This document shows, one piece after another, positions 35,135-43,290 of a stretch of DNA of 64,000 bases (position 1 is its first letter; each line of letters opens with the position of its first letter). Both the position numbers and the translations under genes were made by a program. Below the pieces are notes generated by a model. The model was not told the DNA's origin. It did not search any database and saw nothing but the letters and a program-made list of their open reading frames with translations. The stretch spans positions 186,001 through 250,000 of the forward strand of contig NZ_PVTJ01000008.1 of the NCBI RefSeq assembly GCF_003002955.1. Reading direction: 5' to 3'. Source of the stretch: Glycomyces artemisiae (GTDB lineage Bacteria > Actinomycetota > Actinomycetes > Mycobacteriales > Micromonosporaceae).

Positions 35135-35671
35135 TTGCGCCGCTACATCCTCACCGGCGCCCCCGGCGCCGGCAAGACCACCACCGCCCGGCGCCTCGCC
35201 GCAGCCGGGCACACCGTCATCACCGAAGCCGCCACCGACCTCATCACCGCAAGCCAGGCCGCCGGCGTCGACGCGCCCTGGGACGACCCGGCGCTCACCG
35301 ACCAGATCGCCGCCCTCCAACGCGAGCGCCAGCACCGCGCCGACGCCCTCCCCGGGCCCGTCCAGTTCTTCGACCGGTCCCCGGTGTGCACCCTCGCCAT
35401 GGCCCGCTTCACCGGCCACGAGCCCGGCCCGGTCCTCCTCGCCGAACTCGACCGCATCACCACCGAGCGCATCTACCAGACCACGGTCCTGCTCTTCGAC
35501 CTGCTCGACGCCATCACACCCACCAACGTCCGCCGCGTCACCCTCGACGAAGCGAGAGCGTTCGAGCACGTGCACCTCGACGCCTACGCCGAGTACGGGT
35601 TCCGCATCGAACGCCTCCCGCCCCTGCCGGTAGCCGCACGGGCCGCGCTGGCCGAACGCCTGGCTAGCTGA
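35135..35671 (+). CDS. P-loop NTPase, AAA_28/kinase-like
   Basis: 178 residues with TTG start at 35135, eight bases after AAGGAG. A nearer ATG at 35130 is in another frame. Walker A TGAPGAGKTTTARRLAAAG starts at residue 8, and FFDRSPVCTLAMARF provides the Asp-Arg lid/substrate motif typical of small-molecule kinases of this family. EARAFEHVHLDAYAEYGFRI is the characteristic C-terminal stretch. It pairs with the nucleotidyltransferase gene upstream. Role unknown. The 3' end overlaps the convergent TPR gene by eight bases. Confidence 0.83.
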   Translation: MRRYILTGAPGAGKTTTARRLAAAGHTVITEAATDLITASQAAGVDAPWDDPALTDQIAALQRERQHRADALPGPVQFFDRSPVCTLAMARFTGHEPGPVLLAELDRITTERIYQTTVLLFDLLDAITPTNVRRVTLDEARAFEHVHLDAYAEYGFRIERLPPLPVAARAALAERLAS

Positions 35672-36161
35672 CCGGGTCGAGGCCGACCAGGCCCCGCGCG
35701 TAGTTCACCGTCGACCGCTGATACCGCGGCAGGTGCGGCGCCAGCGCCACCAGCGCGACCGACAGGCCCTCCCGGTCCCGGCCGAGCTTCGCGAGCGTCA
35801 GCGCCTCGCACATCGCCAGCGCACCGTCGTACGCGTCCGAGCCGCGGCCCCGCTCCTCCTCGATCAAGGCGAGGGCCTCCTCGGGGCGGCCGGTCTCGCG
35901 CAGCGACGACGCCATCTGGATCGACACGCGCCGCCGCCGCACCCCCGACAGGCCCGCCTCGACCGCCCGGCCGTAATAGCCCACGGCCTGCTCGGTGAAC
36001 CCCTTCGAGTCGTGCGCGCCGCCGACCTCGAACAAACCCACGGCCTCGTCATCGGTCTCGGCGGCGAGGTCCTGCATCGCCTGCACGAACTCCTCGCGCC
36101 CGAACTCGTCGAGCCGCTCCCACAGCGCCGCGCAGCGCGCTTCCCAAGCCTCATCTGCCAT
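35664..36161 (-). CDS. Tetratricopeptide-repeat protein
   Basis: 165 residues. A helical N-terminus (WEARCAALWERLDEFGREEF) precedes TPR-like repeats (GFTEQAVGYYGRAVEAGLSG, RRRRVSIQMASSLRETGRPE, EALALIEEERG). Proteins of this make-up are common in actinomycetes with no assigned role. I use ATG 36161, since TATGTT ends seven bases upstream, rather than in-frame ATG 36173. Confidence 0.83.
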   Translation of the reverse strand: MADEAWEARCAALWERLDEFGREEFVQAMQDLAAETDDEAVGLFEVGGAHDSKGFTEQAVGYYGRAVEAGLSGVRRRRVSIQMASSLRETGRPEEALALIEEERGRGSDAYDGALAMCEALTLAKLGRDREGLSVALVALAPHLPRYQRSTVNYARGLVGLDPVS

Positions 36162-36194
36162 AGCGAGGAACATACGCCCCCGGTCCCGCACGCG

Positions 36195-36935
36195 TCAGGG
36201 TGCCCGCAGCCCGTCGCCGAGCGCCCCCAGCGACCCGAGCAGCAGCAGCCGCTCCTCCGCGTCCAACGCCTCGTACACCGGCGCATCCAGCCGGTTCGTC
36301 TCCGCCTCGATCGCCTCCCGCTCCGGGCCCGGCGCCATCGCCTCGATCTGCGCCACGGTCAGGCCCGCCGCGCCCCACGCCGCCCGGTGCGCGTCCGCCC
36401 GGTGATGGCGCAGCGCCTCCAACAGGGCCACCAGCAGCGCCGCCTCCGAAGCGCCCTCCGGCTCCCGCGCGGGCGTGAACGCCCGGAACACCGGCCCGCC
36501 CGACTCCTCACCGGCCTCCAGCAGCCGCCCCAGCAGCGGCAGCGCCGCCGCCACCGCCGACAGGCCCGGCAGCGACGGACTCGGCCGGTACGACCACAGC
36601 CGCTCCGCGGCCGAAGCGAACGCCGCCTCGACCCCGACCGCCAGCTCCCGGCCCGCCGCCGTCCACTCCCAGCACCCGTCGACTCGGCGGACCAGCCCCC
36701 GCGCCTCCTCCGCCGCCGGGTCGAACGGCAGGTACACCATCCGCGCCGCCACCGCCGCCTCCGGCACCGGATGCTCCAGCAGCGCGTACAGCAGATTGAT
36801 CTCCAAACCAGGCACCAGACCCAGCGGCGCGTACAGGCGCTGGACCTCCGGCCGCGACGCGTGCCGCACCGCGACATGCAGCCGGTCCACCACCGGACGG
36901 ACCACCGCGGCGTAGGAAGCGAGCGGATGCGACAT
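36195..36935 (-). CDS. Putative winged-helix protein of unknown function
   Basis: 246 residues. Residues about 45-100 have a winged-helix rhythm (GLEINLLYALLEHPVPEAAV, EARGLVRRVDGCWEWTAAGR), like MarR-type DNA-binding domains, followed by an alanine/leucine-rich helical part. Not matched to a named family. ATG 36935 lies six bases after GGAGGAG; the upstream in-frame ATG 36953 lacks such a site. Divergent from the mycothiol-type gene at 36975 with only 39 bases between them. Confidence 0.65.
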   Translation of the reverse strand: MSHPLASYAAVVRPVVDRLHVAVRHASRPEVQRLYAPLGLVPGLEINLLYALLEHPVPEAAVAARMVYLPFDPAAEEARGLVRRVDGCWEWTAAGRELAVGVEAAFASAAERLWSYRPSPSLPGLSAVAAALPLLGRLLEAGEESGGPVFRAFTPAREPEGASEAALLVALLEALRHHRADAHRAAWGAAGLTVAQIEAMAPGPEREAIEAETNRLDAPVYEALDAEERLLLLGSLGALGDGLRAP

Positions 36936-36974
36936 CAAAGACTCCTCCAGCACAAGGGAATAGGATCAGACCCC

Positions 36975-37646
36975 ATGATCGCACCCGCACCCATCCCCGC
37001 ACTCACCGCCGAAACCACCCGACTCGCCCACGCCCTCAACGACATCACCGACTGGCACACCCCCACCCGCTGCACCCCCTGGGACGCCGCCGCCCTCACC
37101 GCCCACATCACCGGCGCCCTCGCCCGCCTCGACCCCATGCTCGACGCCCCCGAACCCCCGCACGCCACCGTCACCGCCGCCGGCTACTACGCCCCCGACC
37201 ACCGCTTCGCACCCGACACCAACACCGACCGCATCCACACCGCCACCGAAGCCGCCACTGCCGGAGGACCGGCACTCACCGCCGCATTCCAAGCCACCGC
37301 GACACGCATCATCGACCGCTGCACCCGCGAACGCCCCGACCGCCGCGTCACCACCCGCCACGGCGACCCCATGACCCTCGCCGACTTCCTCACCACCCGC
37401 ATCGTCGAGACCGCCGTCCACGGCATCGACCTCGCCGACGCCCTCGACCGCCCCCGCTGGACCACCCCCGAAGCCCAGCACGCCGTCAGTCACCTGCTCC
37501 TCGGCGACCACCACGACACCGCGCTGGCGGCCCTCGGCCTCGACCCGGTCGCGTTCATCGCCAAAGCCACCGGCCGCGACCCCTTCACCGCACCCGAACG
37601 CGCCCAGGCGGAAGCCCTCGGCGTCACCTGGCTCGCCCTCGGCTAA
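36975..37646 (+). CDS. Mycothiol-dependent (TIGR03086/MDMPI-type) protein
   Basis: 223 residues. The N-terminus has the family pattern (RCTPWDAAALTAHITGALAR), and a middle helix FLTTRIVETAVHGIDLADAL carries the metal-site His. A maleylpyruvate-isomerase-type helical bundle expected to work with mycothiol. ATG is eight bases after TAGGAT (36961-36966), so leaderless. Its 3' end overlaps the convergent HNH lipoprotein by four bases. Confidence 0.82.
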   Translation: MIAPAPIPALTAETTRLAHALNDITDWHTPTRCTPWDAAALTAHITGALARLDPMLDAPEPPHATVTAAGYYAPDHRFAPDTNTDRIHTATEAATAGGPALTAAFQATATRIIDRCTRERPDRRVTTRHGDPMTLADFLTTRIVETAVHGIDLADALDRPRWTTPEAQHAVSHLLLGDHHDTALAALGLDPVAFIAKATGRDPFTAPERAQAEALGVTWLALG

Positions 37647-38356
37647 CACGCGCCGGCGTACTCCAGCAGCGCCGCTTTCTCGGCCTCGTCCACCGTCAGC
37701 GACCACTCCTTCTTGACCTCGACCCACGCCCACACGTACGCGCACCACGCGCTCTCGTCCTCGGGCATCCACTCGGCCGGGTCCTGGTCCGACTTCGACC
37801 GGTTCGACGACGCCGTGACCGCGATCAGGTGCCACGAGTTCCCCAGATAGTTCGCGTACGACTGCCGGTCCTCGGTCGTCCAGTCGACCGCACCCGACCC
37901 CCACGCCTCCTTCAACGGCACGAAGTGGTCGATGTCGAGGTCCCCGGAGTCCGTGACGGTCTCGGCGTCGTACATCGACACCCACTCGCCGGTCATCGCA
38001 CCCCCGCAGTCCGCCTCCGTCAAACCACCGGACCGGTCCTGCGCCACCAGCACGTCATCGCGCGCATCGCACCCGTTCCCGTCATCGTCCTTCCAATGCG
38101 GGAACAGCGACCGGTCATAGCCGTCGTTCCGCTCCTCGGCCACCGTCAGCGCCTCGACGTCCGCCGCCAGCGCCGCACCGTCGACGGTCACCGTGAACGG
38201 CGCCGTCGCCGAGAACTCCGCGCTCACCTGCGAACCGGTCCCGTCACCCGACGCCGCATCCGACGACGCGTCGTCGATCGCATCGGAGATCTCCTGGCAT
38301 CCGGCAGCGAGCAGCAGCAGCGGCGACAACAGCAGGGCGAGACGGGAGGCGCGCAT
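37643..38356 (-). CDS. HNH-type (DUF1524-like) nuclease lipoprotein
   Basis: 237 residues. The signal peptide ends in lipobox LAAGC, followed by an acidic Ser/Asp linker. The nuclease-like core has DIDHFVPLKEAWGSG (the first His of an HNH site) and NSWHLIAVTASSNRSKSDQD (the Asn/His half), then WCAYVWAWVEVKKEW. Secreted actinobacterial proteins of this type are presumed extracellular nucleases. Of two adjacent ATGs, 38356 gives better spacing from GAGGA. Monocistronic. Confidence 0.88.
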   Translation of the reverse strand: MRASRLALLLSPLLLLAAGCQEISDAIDDASSDAASGDGTGSQVSAEFSATAPFTVTVDGAALAADVEALTVAEERNDGYDRSLFPHWKDDDGNGCDARDDVLVAQDRSGGLTEADCGGAMTGEWVSMYDAETVTDSGDLDIDHFVPLKEAWGSGAVDWTTEDRQSYANYLGNSWHLIAVTASSNRSKSDQDPAEWMPEDESAWCAYVWAWVEVKKEWSLTVDEAEKAALLEYAGAC

Positions 38357-38474
38357 CATGAATCCTCACAGGATCGACTAACGGGCGGGGGAGGCGCATC
38401 GACGCGCCGGGGCGTTCGCAACGTAACACGAACACCCGCCCCGCAACAGCCCCGGCCCTGCTAGATTCCCCCGA

Positions 38475-38999
38475 ATGATCGTCTGGCTCAACGGCACCTA
38501 CGGCGCAGGCAAGACCACCACCGCCCGCCTCCTCCAACACGCACTCCCCGCACGCCTCTTCGACACCGAGCACATCGGACACCTCCTGCGCGGCATCATC
38601 GGCGACCTCCCGCACACCGACTTCAAAGACTGGACCCCCTGGCGCGGCCTCACCGTCGAGACCGCCCGCCAAGTCCTCGACTACACCGGCGGCACCCTCG
38701 TCATCCCGCAAACCGTCCTCCAGCACCACTACTGGACCGAACTGACCGACGGCTTCACCAAGCACGACATCCCCGTCCACCCCTACACCCTCCACACCGA
38801 CCGCGACACCCTCACCCGCCGCATCCACGCCGACACCGACGAACCCACCGCCGCCGAATGGCGCCTCCACCACCTCGACCCCTACGAACACGCCACCTGG
38901 CTCGCCGAGGAAACCACCCTCATCGACACCACCCACCTCACCCCCGCACAGACCGCCGCAGCAATCCAAGACCACCTCCACGCGGAAACCACCCTCTAG
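38475..38999 (+). CDS. TmrB-like ATP-binding protein
   Basis: 174 residues. Walker A WLNGTYGAGKTTTARLLQ starts at residue 4. The middle has the TmrB-type order: DTEHIGHLLRGI, then WTPWRGLTVE, then GTLVIPQTVLQHHYW. B. subtilis TmrB gives tunicamycin resistance, and this protein has its size and motif order, though the drug link is only by analogy. ATG is seven bases after TAGATT (38462-38467), so leaderless. Coding strand is strikingly G-poor, like its neighbours. Confidence 0.8.
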   Translation: MIVWLNGTYGAGKTTTARLLQHALPARLFDTEHIGHLLRGIIGDLPHTDFKDWTPWRGLTVETARQVLDYTGGTLVIPQTVLQHHYWTELTDGFTKHDIPVHPYTLHTDRDTLTRRIHADTDEPTAAEWRLHHLDPYEHATWLAEETTLIDTTHLTPAQTAAAIQDHLHAETTL

Positions 39000-39083
39000 G
39001 AAACCCCGGAACCGCCTGAAAACGTCACACCCGAGCGCGACGATGAGAACGACAAGCCACAACACACGGCAAAGGAGCCCGCC

Positions 39084-40226
39084 ATGGCCTACCTCGTCCT
39101 CATCGGCACCCGCAAAGGCCTCTTCACCGCCACCAGCGACGACCGCGTCCACTGGTCCGTCGACGGCCCCGCCAAACTCGACGCCGACGGCTTCACCGCC
39201 GTCGCCGAGATCTTCGCCGCCGCCTGCGACCCCGCCACCGGCCGCATCCTCGTCGGCGCCTCCACCTTCTTCGGACCCTCCATCTGGCGCTCCGACGACC
39301 ACGGCAACACCTGGGACGAACCCGTCAACGCCCCCATGGAATTCCCCCAAGACCTCCCGTACCGCCCCCTCGACTACTCCGACACCGCCGGCATCGACCA
39401 ACCCGACGCCACCGACACCAACACCGTCAAGAAGATCTGGCAGCTCACCTTCGGCCCCGGCGACCGCGTCTGGGCCGGCGTCGAACCCACCAGCCTCTGG
39501 ACCTCCGACGACTCCGGCCGCACCTTCACCTTCAACCAGGCCCTCTGGGACCACCCCCAGCACACCACCTGGGCCTCCGGCGGCGCCGGACCCGCCGTCC
39601 ACACCATCGTCACCCACCCCGACGACCCCGACGCCCTCACCATCGCCATCTCCTCCGGCGGCATCTACCAGACCCACGACGACGGCCGCACCTGGCACGG
39701 CATCACCAAAGGCATCACCGTCGACTACGGCCCCGACACCACTCCCGAATCCGGCCAGTGCATCCACAAAGTCACCCGCGACGCCGACGGCACCCTCTAC
39801 GCCCAAAGCCACGGCCCCGCCTACCGCGCCACCCGCCCCGACGGCGGCTGGACCGACATCTCCGCCACCCTCCCCACCAAATTCGGCTTCGCCATCGTCG
39901 CCCACCCCACCGAACCCGGCAACATCACCGCCTGGCCCGTCGGCGAATCCATGGACCGCACCCCGCCCGACCACCGCATCGCCCCCTGGCGCACCACCGA
40001 CCGCGGCGAGACCTGGACCCCCTGGAACGACGGACTCCCCGACGAGGACTACTACGGCACCGTCATGCGCGACGGCGCCTGCACCGACCACGCCCCCGGC
40101 AACCCCGGCTGGTACTTCGGCACCCGCTGCGGCGACGTCTGGGCCGCCGACGACGGCGGCACCTGGCACCAGGTCGCCGCCCACCTCCCCGACGTCCTCT
40201 GCGTCCGCGCCATGGAGGCCCCGTGA
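39084..40226 (+). CDS. BNR/sialidase-like beta-propeller protein
   Basis: 380 residues without signal peptide. Repeated BNR/Asp-box motifs (SIWRSDDHGNTWDE, SLWTSDDSGRTFTF, GIYQTHDDGRTWHG, APWRTTDRGETWTP) define a sialidase- or Vps10-like propeller. Sialidase catalytic Arg triad and Tyr/Glu are not convincingly present, so enzyme activity is doubtful. ATG follows AAAGGAG. The stop overlaps the GTG of a ThiS/MoaD-like gene by four bases, a tight pairing that suggests a functional link between propeller and ubiquitin-like protein. Confidence 0.85.
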   Translation: MAYLVLIGTRKGLFTATSDDRVHWSVDGPAKLDADGFTAVAEIFAAACDPATGRILVGASTFFGPSIWRSDDHGNTWDEPVNAPMEFPQDLPYRPLDYSDTAGIDQPDATDTNTVKKIWQLTFGPGDRVWAGVEPTSLWTSDDSGRTFTFNQALWDHPQHTTWASGGAGPAVHTIVTHPDDPDALTIAISSGGIYQTHDDGRTWHGITKGITVDYGPDTTPESGQCIHKVTRDADGTLYAQSHGPAYRATRPDGGWTDISATLPTKFGFAIVAHPTEPGNITAWPVGESMDRTPPDHRIAPWRTTDRGETWTPWNDGLPDEDYYGTVMRDGACTDHAPGNPGWYFGTRCGDVWAADDGGTWHQVAAHLPDVLCVRAMEAP

Positions 40227-40504
40227 CCACCGACGTCAAAATCCCCGCCGCACTCGCCTCCGAATGCGACGGCGCCCGCCACCTCACCGTCGACCTCGAC
40301 GAGCACGCCACACTCGCCGACCTCCTCGACGCCATCGCCCGCACCCACCCGCGCCTCGCCAGACGCCTCAGAGACGAATCCGGGAAACTCCGCCGCTACG
40401 TCAACATCTACATCGGCGACGACGAATCCCGCCGCCTCCAAGGCCTCGACACACCACTCGACAACAGAGAAATCCAGATCCTCCCCTCCATCGCCGGAGG
40501 ATAA
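40223..40504 (+). CDS. MoaD/ThiS-family ubiquitin-like protein
   Basis: 93 residues with the beta-grasp pattern and the C-terminal Gly-Gly (EIQILPSIAGG) needed for adenylation and thiocarboxylation or for conjugation. The segment TLADLLDAIARTHPRL is the typical central helix. It starts by GTGA overlap inside the propeller gene and has its own GGAGG. No MoeB/ThiF-type E1 gene lies within the window, so the activating enzyme must be elsewhere. Possible roles: sulphur carrier, or a modifier acting with the propeller protein. Confidence 0.9.
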   Translation: MTTDVKIPAALASECDGARHLTVDLDEHATLADLLDAIARTHPRLARRLRDESGKLRRYVNIYIGDDESRRLQGLDTPLDNREIQILPSIAGG

Positions 40505-40515
40505 GCGAACACACA

Positions 40516-40550
40516 GAAGCGGGGGCGCCCCACAAAGGCGCCCCCGCTTC
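40516..40550. terminator. Bidirectional terminator between the ThiS-like and FKBP genes
   Basis: GAAGCGGGGGCGCC (40516-40529), loop CCACAAA, and the exact complement (40537-40550): a perfect 14-bp stem between two convergent genes. Confidence 0.85.
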
Positions 40551-40562
40551 CGAAAACCAGAC

Positions 40563-40994
40563 TTACTTCTGCCCGTTCACCGACACCACGTCGACCACGA
40601 ACACCAGCGTCTCATTCGGACCGATCACACCACCGGCACCCGACGCCCCGTACCCCAGCTCCGGCGGAATCACCACCAGCCGGCGACCACCCACCCGGGC
40701 ACCCACCAGACCATCGTTCCACCCCTGAATCACCGGAGCCGAACCCAACGGCGACACCGTGAACGGCTGCGCCCCACGATTCCACGACGCATCGAACTCC
40801 TTCCCGTTCGACCAGTTGAACCCCGCGTACTGCACCGCGACCGCATCCCCGGCCTGCGCCACCGCACCCGAACCCTCGACCACGTCGAACACCAGCAGCC
40901 CCGCAGGAGCCGCCGCATCCGGCACCGTCACCTCCGGCCGCGACGCCGTGTCCGCAGACACCGACACCTCAACCCCGTCACCGATCTGCACCAT
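40563..40994 (-). CDS. FKBP-type peptidyl-prolyl cis-trans isomerase
   Basis: 143 residues from ATG 40994 (GAGAGGGG about nine bases upstream). The FKBP core is clear: GDAVAVQYAGFNWSNGKEFD, then PVIQGWNDGLVGARVGGRRL, PPELGYGASGAG and ETLVFVVDVVSV at the C-terminus. It accelerates prolyl isomerisation during folding. No signal peptide, so probably cytoplasmic. Longer in-frame upstream sequence is G-poor but carries no start signal. Confidence 0.93.
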   Translation of the reverse strand: MVQIGDGVEVSVSADTASRPEVTVPDAAAPAGLLVFDVVEGSGAVAQAGDAVAVQYAGFNWSNGKEFDASWNRGAQPFTVSPLGSAPVIQGWNDGLVGARVGGRRLVVIPPELGYGASGAGGVIGPNETLVFVVDVVSVNGQK

Positions 40995-41143
40995 ATCCGC
41001 AAACCCCTCTCGATCAGCCGCCCCAGGCGGCACCGCACAAAACCCCAACAGCCTAAGCACCGCGCCCGAACCCACCGCCCACACCCCCACACCCCGACCT
41101 CGCCTATCCTGAACCCCACCCGACCCGCCAGGAGCAGCCGACG

Positions 41144-41596
41144 ATGACCCACCACGCCCACGACGTCACCGAACTCCTGCGCCACCTCACCGTCCAACTC
41201 CGCCTCCTCAACCACCAAGTCTCCGACCGCCTCCACCTCCAAGACGTCGACCTCGAATGCCTCGACCTCATCACCCGCACCGGACCCCTCACCGCCACCG
41301 CGCTGGCCCGCGCCGCCGACCTGCACCCGGCGACCGCGACCGGGGTCCTCGACCGGCTCGAAGCGGCCGGGTGGATCCGCCGCGACCGCGTCCCGACCGA
41401 CCGCCGCGCCGTGCACCTGACCGCCGAACCCGACCGCACCGGGGAAGTCCGGGCCCTCTACGAGCCGCTGCGCGAGGCCATCGCCGCCATCTGCGAGGAG
41501 TTCACGCCCGAGCAGCTCGCCACGGTCGCGCAGTTCCTCGACAAGGCCGCAGGCGCCGCGCTCGCCGCCACCGACGACCTCGCCGCCCGTCAGTAG
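41144..41596 (+). CDS. MarR-family transcriptional regulator
   Basis: 150 residues. The winged helix is standard (GPLTATALARAADLHPATAT, GVLDRLEAAGWIRRDRVPTD, RRAVHLT). ATG follows CAGGAG. The 3' end overlaps the convergent NAD(P)-binding oxidoreductase by seven bases; that enzyme is a candidate target. Base composition shifts within the gene: the first about 150 bases are G-poor like the genes to the left, the rest is balanced. Confidence 0.9.
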   Translation: MTHHAHDVTELLRHLTVQLRLLNHQVSDRLHLQDVDLECLDLITRTGPLTATALARAADLHPATATGVLDRLEAAGWIRRDRVPTDRRAVHLTAEPDRTGEVRALYEPLREAIAAICEEFTPEQLATVAQFLDKAAGAALAATDDLAARQ

Positions 41597-42252
41597 GCCA
41601 CGCCCAGGATCTTCCCGGCCGCGCCCGGGTCCAAGGCCGCGTCGAGCATCGCCGCGGCGAGGTCCGACCGCGCGATCGTCGACCCGTTGCGCGGATTGCG
41701 GCCCACTTCGGTGCGCCAGGCGCCCTTCGGGGCCGCGTCGGTCAGCCGCGGCGGCCGCACCACCGTCCAGTCGAGCCCCGAGTCGAGGACGACGTCCTCC
41801 ATGGCCGCCAGGTCCGCGTAGTGCTCGGCCAGCGCCCACTTCACGATCGGCGTGACCAGGCGCAGCAGCGGCCCGTCCCCGGGGTCGTACCGCGGCTTGT
41901 CGGGGCGCCGCAGCGTCGGCACCGTCCCGATCGGCGCGGCCGACAGCACCACCAGGCGCCGCACCCCGGTGGCGCGCATCGCCTCCACGAGCGCCGCGGT
42001 GCCCGTCCGCGCGACCCCCGCGTCGGCCTTCCCGGTCGCGCCCAGCGCCGAGACGACCGCGCCGGCGCCCGCCACCGCGCCCGCGAGCGCCTCGGCGTCG
42101 GGGGCGCTGAAGTCGATGCGCGCGTGGGGGACCCCGGGCGGGAGCTTGGCGGGGGAGCGGACCAGGGCGGTCACGTCGTGGCCCGACGAGCGGGCCCGCT
42201 CCAGGACCAGGCGGCCGGTCGCGCCGGTCGCCGCGGCAAGTACGAGCTTCAC
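41590..42252 (-). CDS. NAD(P)-dependent atypical SDR (NmrA/YwnB-like) oxidoreductase
   Basis: 220 residues. N-terminal nucleotide-binding motif AAATGATGRLVLERA (Gly-x-x-Gly-x-x-Gly type), then VVSALGATG and LDWTVVRPPRLTD as in atypical short-chain dehydrogenases. GTG 42252 follows GTGAGGAG. Upstream lies an imperfect dyad ATACGGAATCCATAC (42278-42292) that may be a regulator site. Substrate unknown. Confidence 0.87.
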   Translation of the reverse strand: MKLVLAAATGATGRLVLERARSSGHDVTALVRSPAKLPPGVPHARIDFSAPDAEALAGAVAGAGAVVSALGATGKADAGVARTGTAALVEAMRATGVRRLVVLSAAPIGTVPTLRRPDKPRYDPGDGPLLRLVTPIVKWALAEHYADLAAMEDVVLDSGLDWTVVRPPRLTDAAPKGAWRTEVGRNPRNGSTIARSDLAAAMLDAALDPGAAGKILGVAY

Positions 42253-42374
42253 AGGGGGTCTCCTCACCGAGGGAACAATACGGAATCCATACTATCGGGA
42301 TTTCGAAGCAACACGCGTGCGCGCGCACCGGCTACCCTTCACACCACCGACCGAACCCCGAGCGAGGAGCCGCA

Positions 42375-42980
42375 GTGACCCTCCCCGTCCCGCCCCAGGA
42401 CCCCCGCCCCGCGCACCCCGTGCGCCGCGCCCTCGCCACCTGGGGCGCCCTCGCCGCGCTCCTGTGGGCGATCCTCCTGACCGACCTCGTCCTGCCCGCG
42501 CACCTGACGCAGTACGGCATCGTCCCGCGCACCCTCGAAGGGCTCGTCCCCGGCATCCTCGCCGCGCCGCTCCTCCACGCCGACGTCGCGCACCTCGCCG
42601 CGAACACCGCGCCCCTGGTCGTCATGGGCGTCATCTGCGCCCTGCGCGACCGCCGCGGCATGTGGACGGCCCTCGCGATGTCGCTCGTCGTCTCCGGCCT
42701 CGGCGTGTGGCTGATCTCCCCGGCGCACTCGGTGACCGTCGGCGCCTCCGGCGTCGTCTTCGGCCTCCTCGGCTACCTGCTCGCGCGCGGGGTGTTCATG
42801 CGCCGCATCGGCGACCTCCTCATCGCCGTCCTCGTGTTCGCCGTCTACGGGTCCCTCATCTGGGGCGTGCTGCCCACGAGCCCGTTCGTGTCCTGGCAGG
42901 CCCACCTCTTCGGGTTCCTCGGCGGCGTCGCCGCCGCCGTCGCGGTCGCCCGCGCCCGCCGCGCCAAGGCCGCCGCATGA
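42375..42980 (+). CDS. Rhomboid-family intramembrane serine protease
   Basis: 201 residues with about six transmembrane helices. The catalytic Ser lies in TVGASGVVFGLLGYLLARG and the partner His in SWQAHLFGFLGG; the oxyanion region LLHADVAHLAANTAPL carries the conserved His and Asn. It cleaves membrane proteins within the bilayer. GTG follows GAGGAG by five bases. The stop overlaps the ATG of the next small gene by four bases (ATGA). Confidence 0.92.
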   Translation: MTLPVPPQDPRPAHPVRRALATWGALAALLWAILLTDLVLPAHLTQYGIVPRTLEGLVPGILAAPLLHADVAHLAANTAPLVVMGVICALRDRRGMWTALAMSLVVSGLGVWLISPAHSVTVGASGVVFGLLGYLLARGVFMRRIGDLLIAVLVFAVYGSLIWGVLPTSPFVSWQAHLFGFLGGVAAAVAVARARRAKAAA

Positions 42981-43201
42981 GCGCCCCGTCCGGGTTCTCC
43001 TACCGCGAGCGGGGCAGCGGCACCGTCGTCATCGTCCACCGCGGCCGCGCCGCCGCGACCCTCCGCGGCGGGCGCGCCGCGGCGTTCCTCGCCGAAGTCG
43101 ACGCCGGCGACCCCCAGCTCGTCATGGCCCGCTGGACCGGCGCCTACAAGTTCGGCAACGAGCGCACCGTCCGTAACCACCCCCGCAACCAGGGGCGATA
43201 G
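42977..43201 (+). CDS. 74-residue protein coupled to rhomboid
   Basis: ATGA overlap with the rhomboid gene indicates one operon. The protein is basic and contains TVVIVHRGRAAATLRGGRAA and the terminal TGAYKFGNERTVRNHPRNQG. Short proteins like this are common in actinomycetes but have no assigned function as far as I know. No membrane segment or metal site is seen. Confidence 0.75.
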   Translation: MSAPSGFSYRERGSGTVVIVHRGRAAATLRGGRAAAFLAEVDAGDPQLVMARWTGAYKFGNERTVRNHPRNQGR

Positions 43202-43232
43202 CCCCGCCGGGGGAGCAGTCGCGCCCCCGGGC

Positions 43233-43261
43233 TTGACGGGCCACCCTCATCGACCTATAGT
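43233..43261 (+). promoter_or_regulatory. Strong promoter of the GntR-ABC operon
   Basis: TTGACG (43233-43238), a 17-bp spacer and TATAGT (43256-43261), one of the best vegetative-type promoters in the window. Just downstream TAGTGCTAACATCCTAGTG contains a repeated TAGTG that could be the operator of the YtrA-type regulator. Confidence 0.75.
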
Positions 43262-43290
43262 GCTAACATCCTAGTGAAATAGAGAAAGTT

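Noticed and set aside
35130..35633. ATG-start ORF at 35130 instead of the TTG-start P-loop protein
   Set aside because: The ATG frame gives a Ser/Pro-rich product with no motif, while the TTG frame has a perfect Walker A and proper spacing from AAGGAG.
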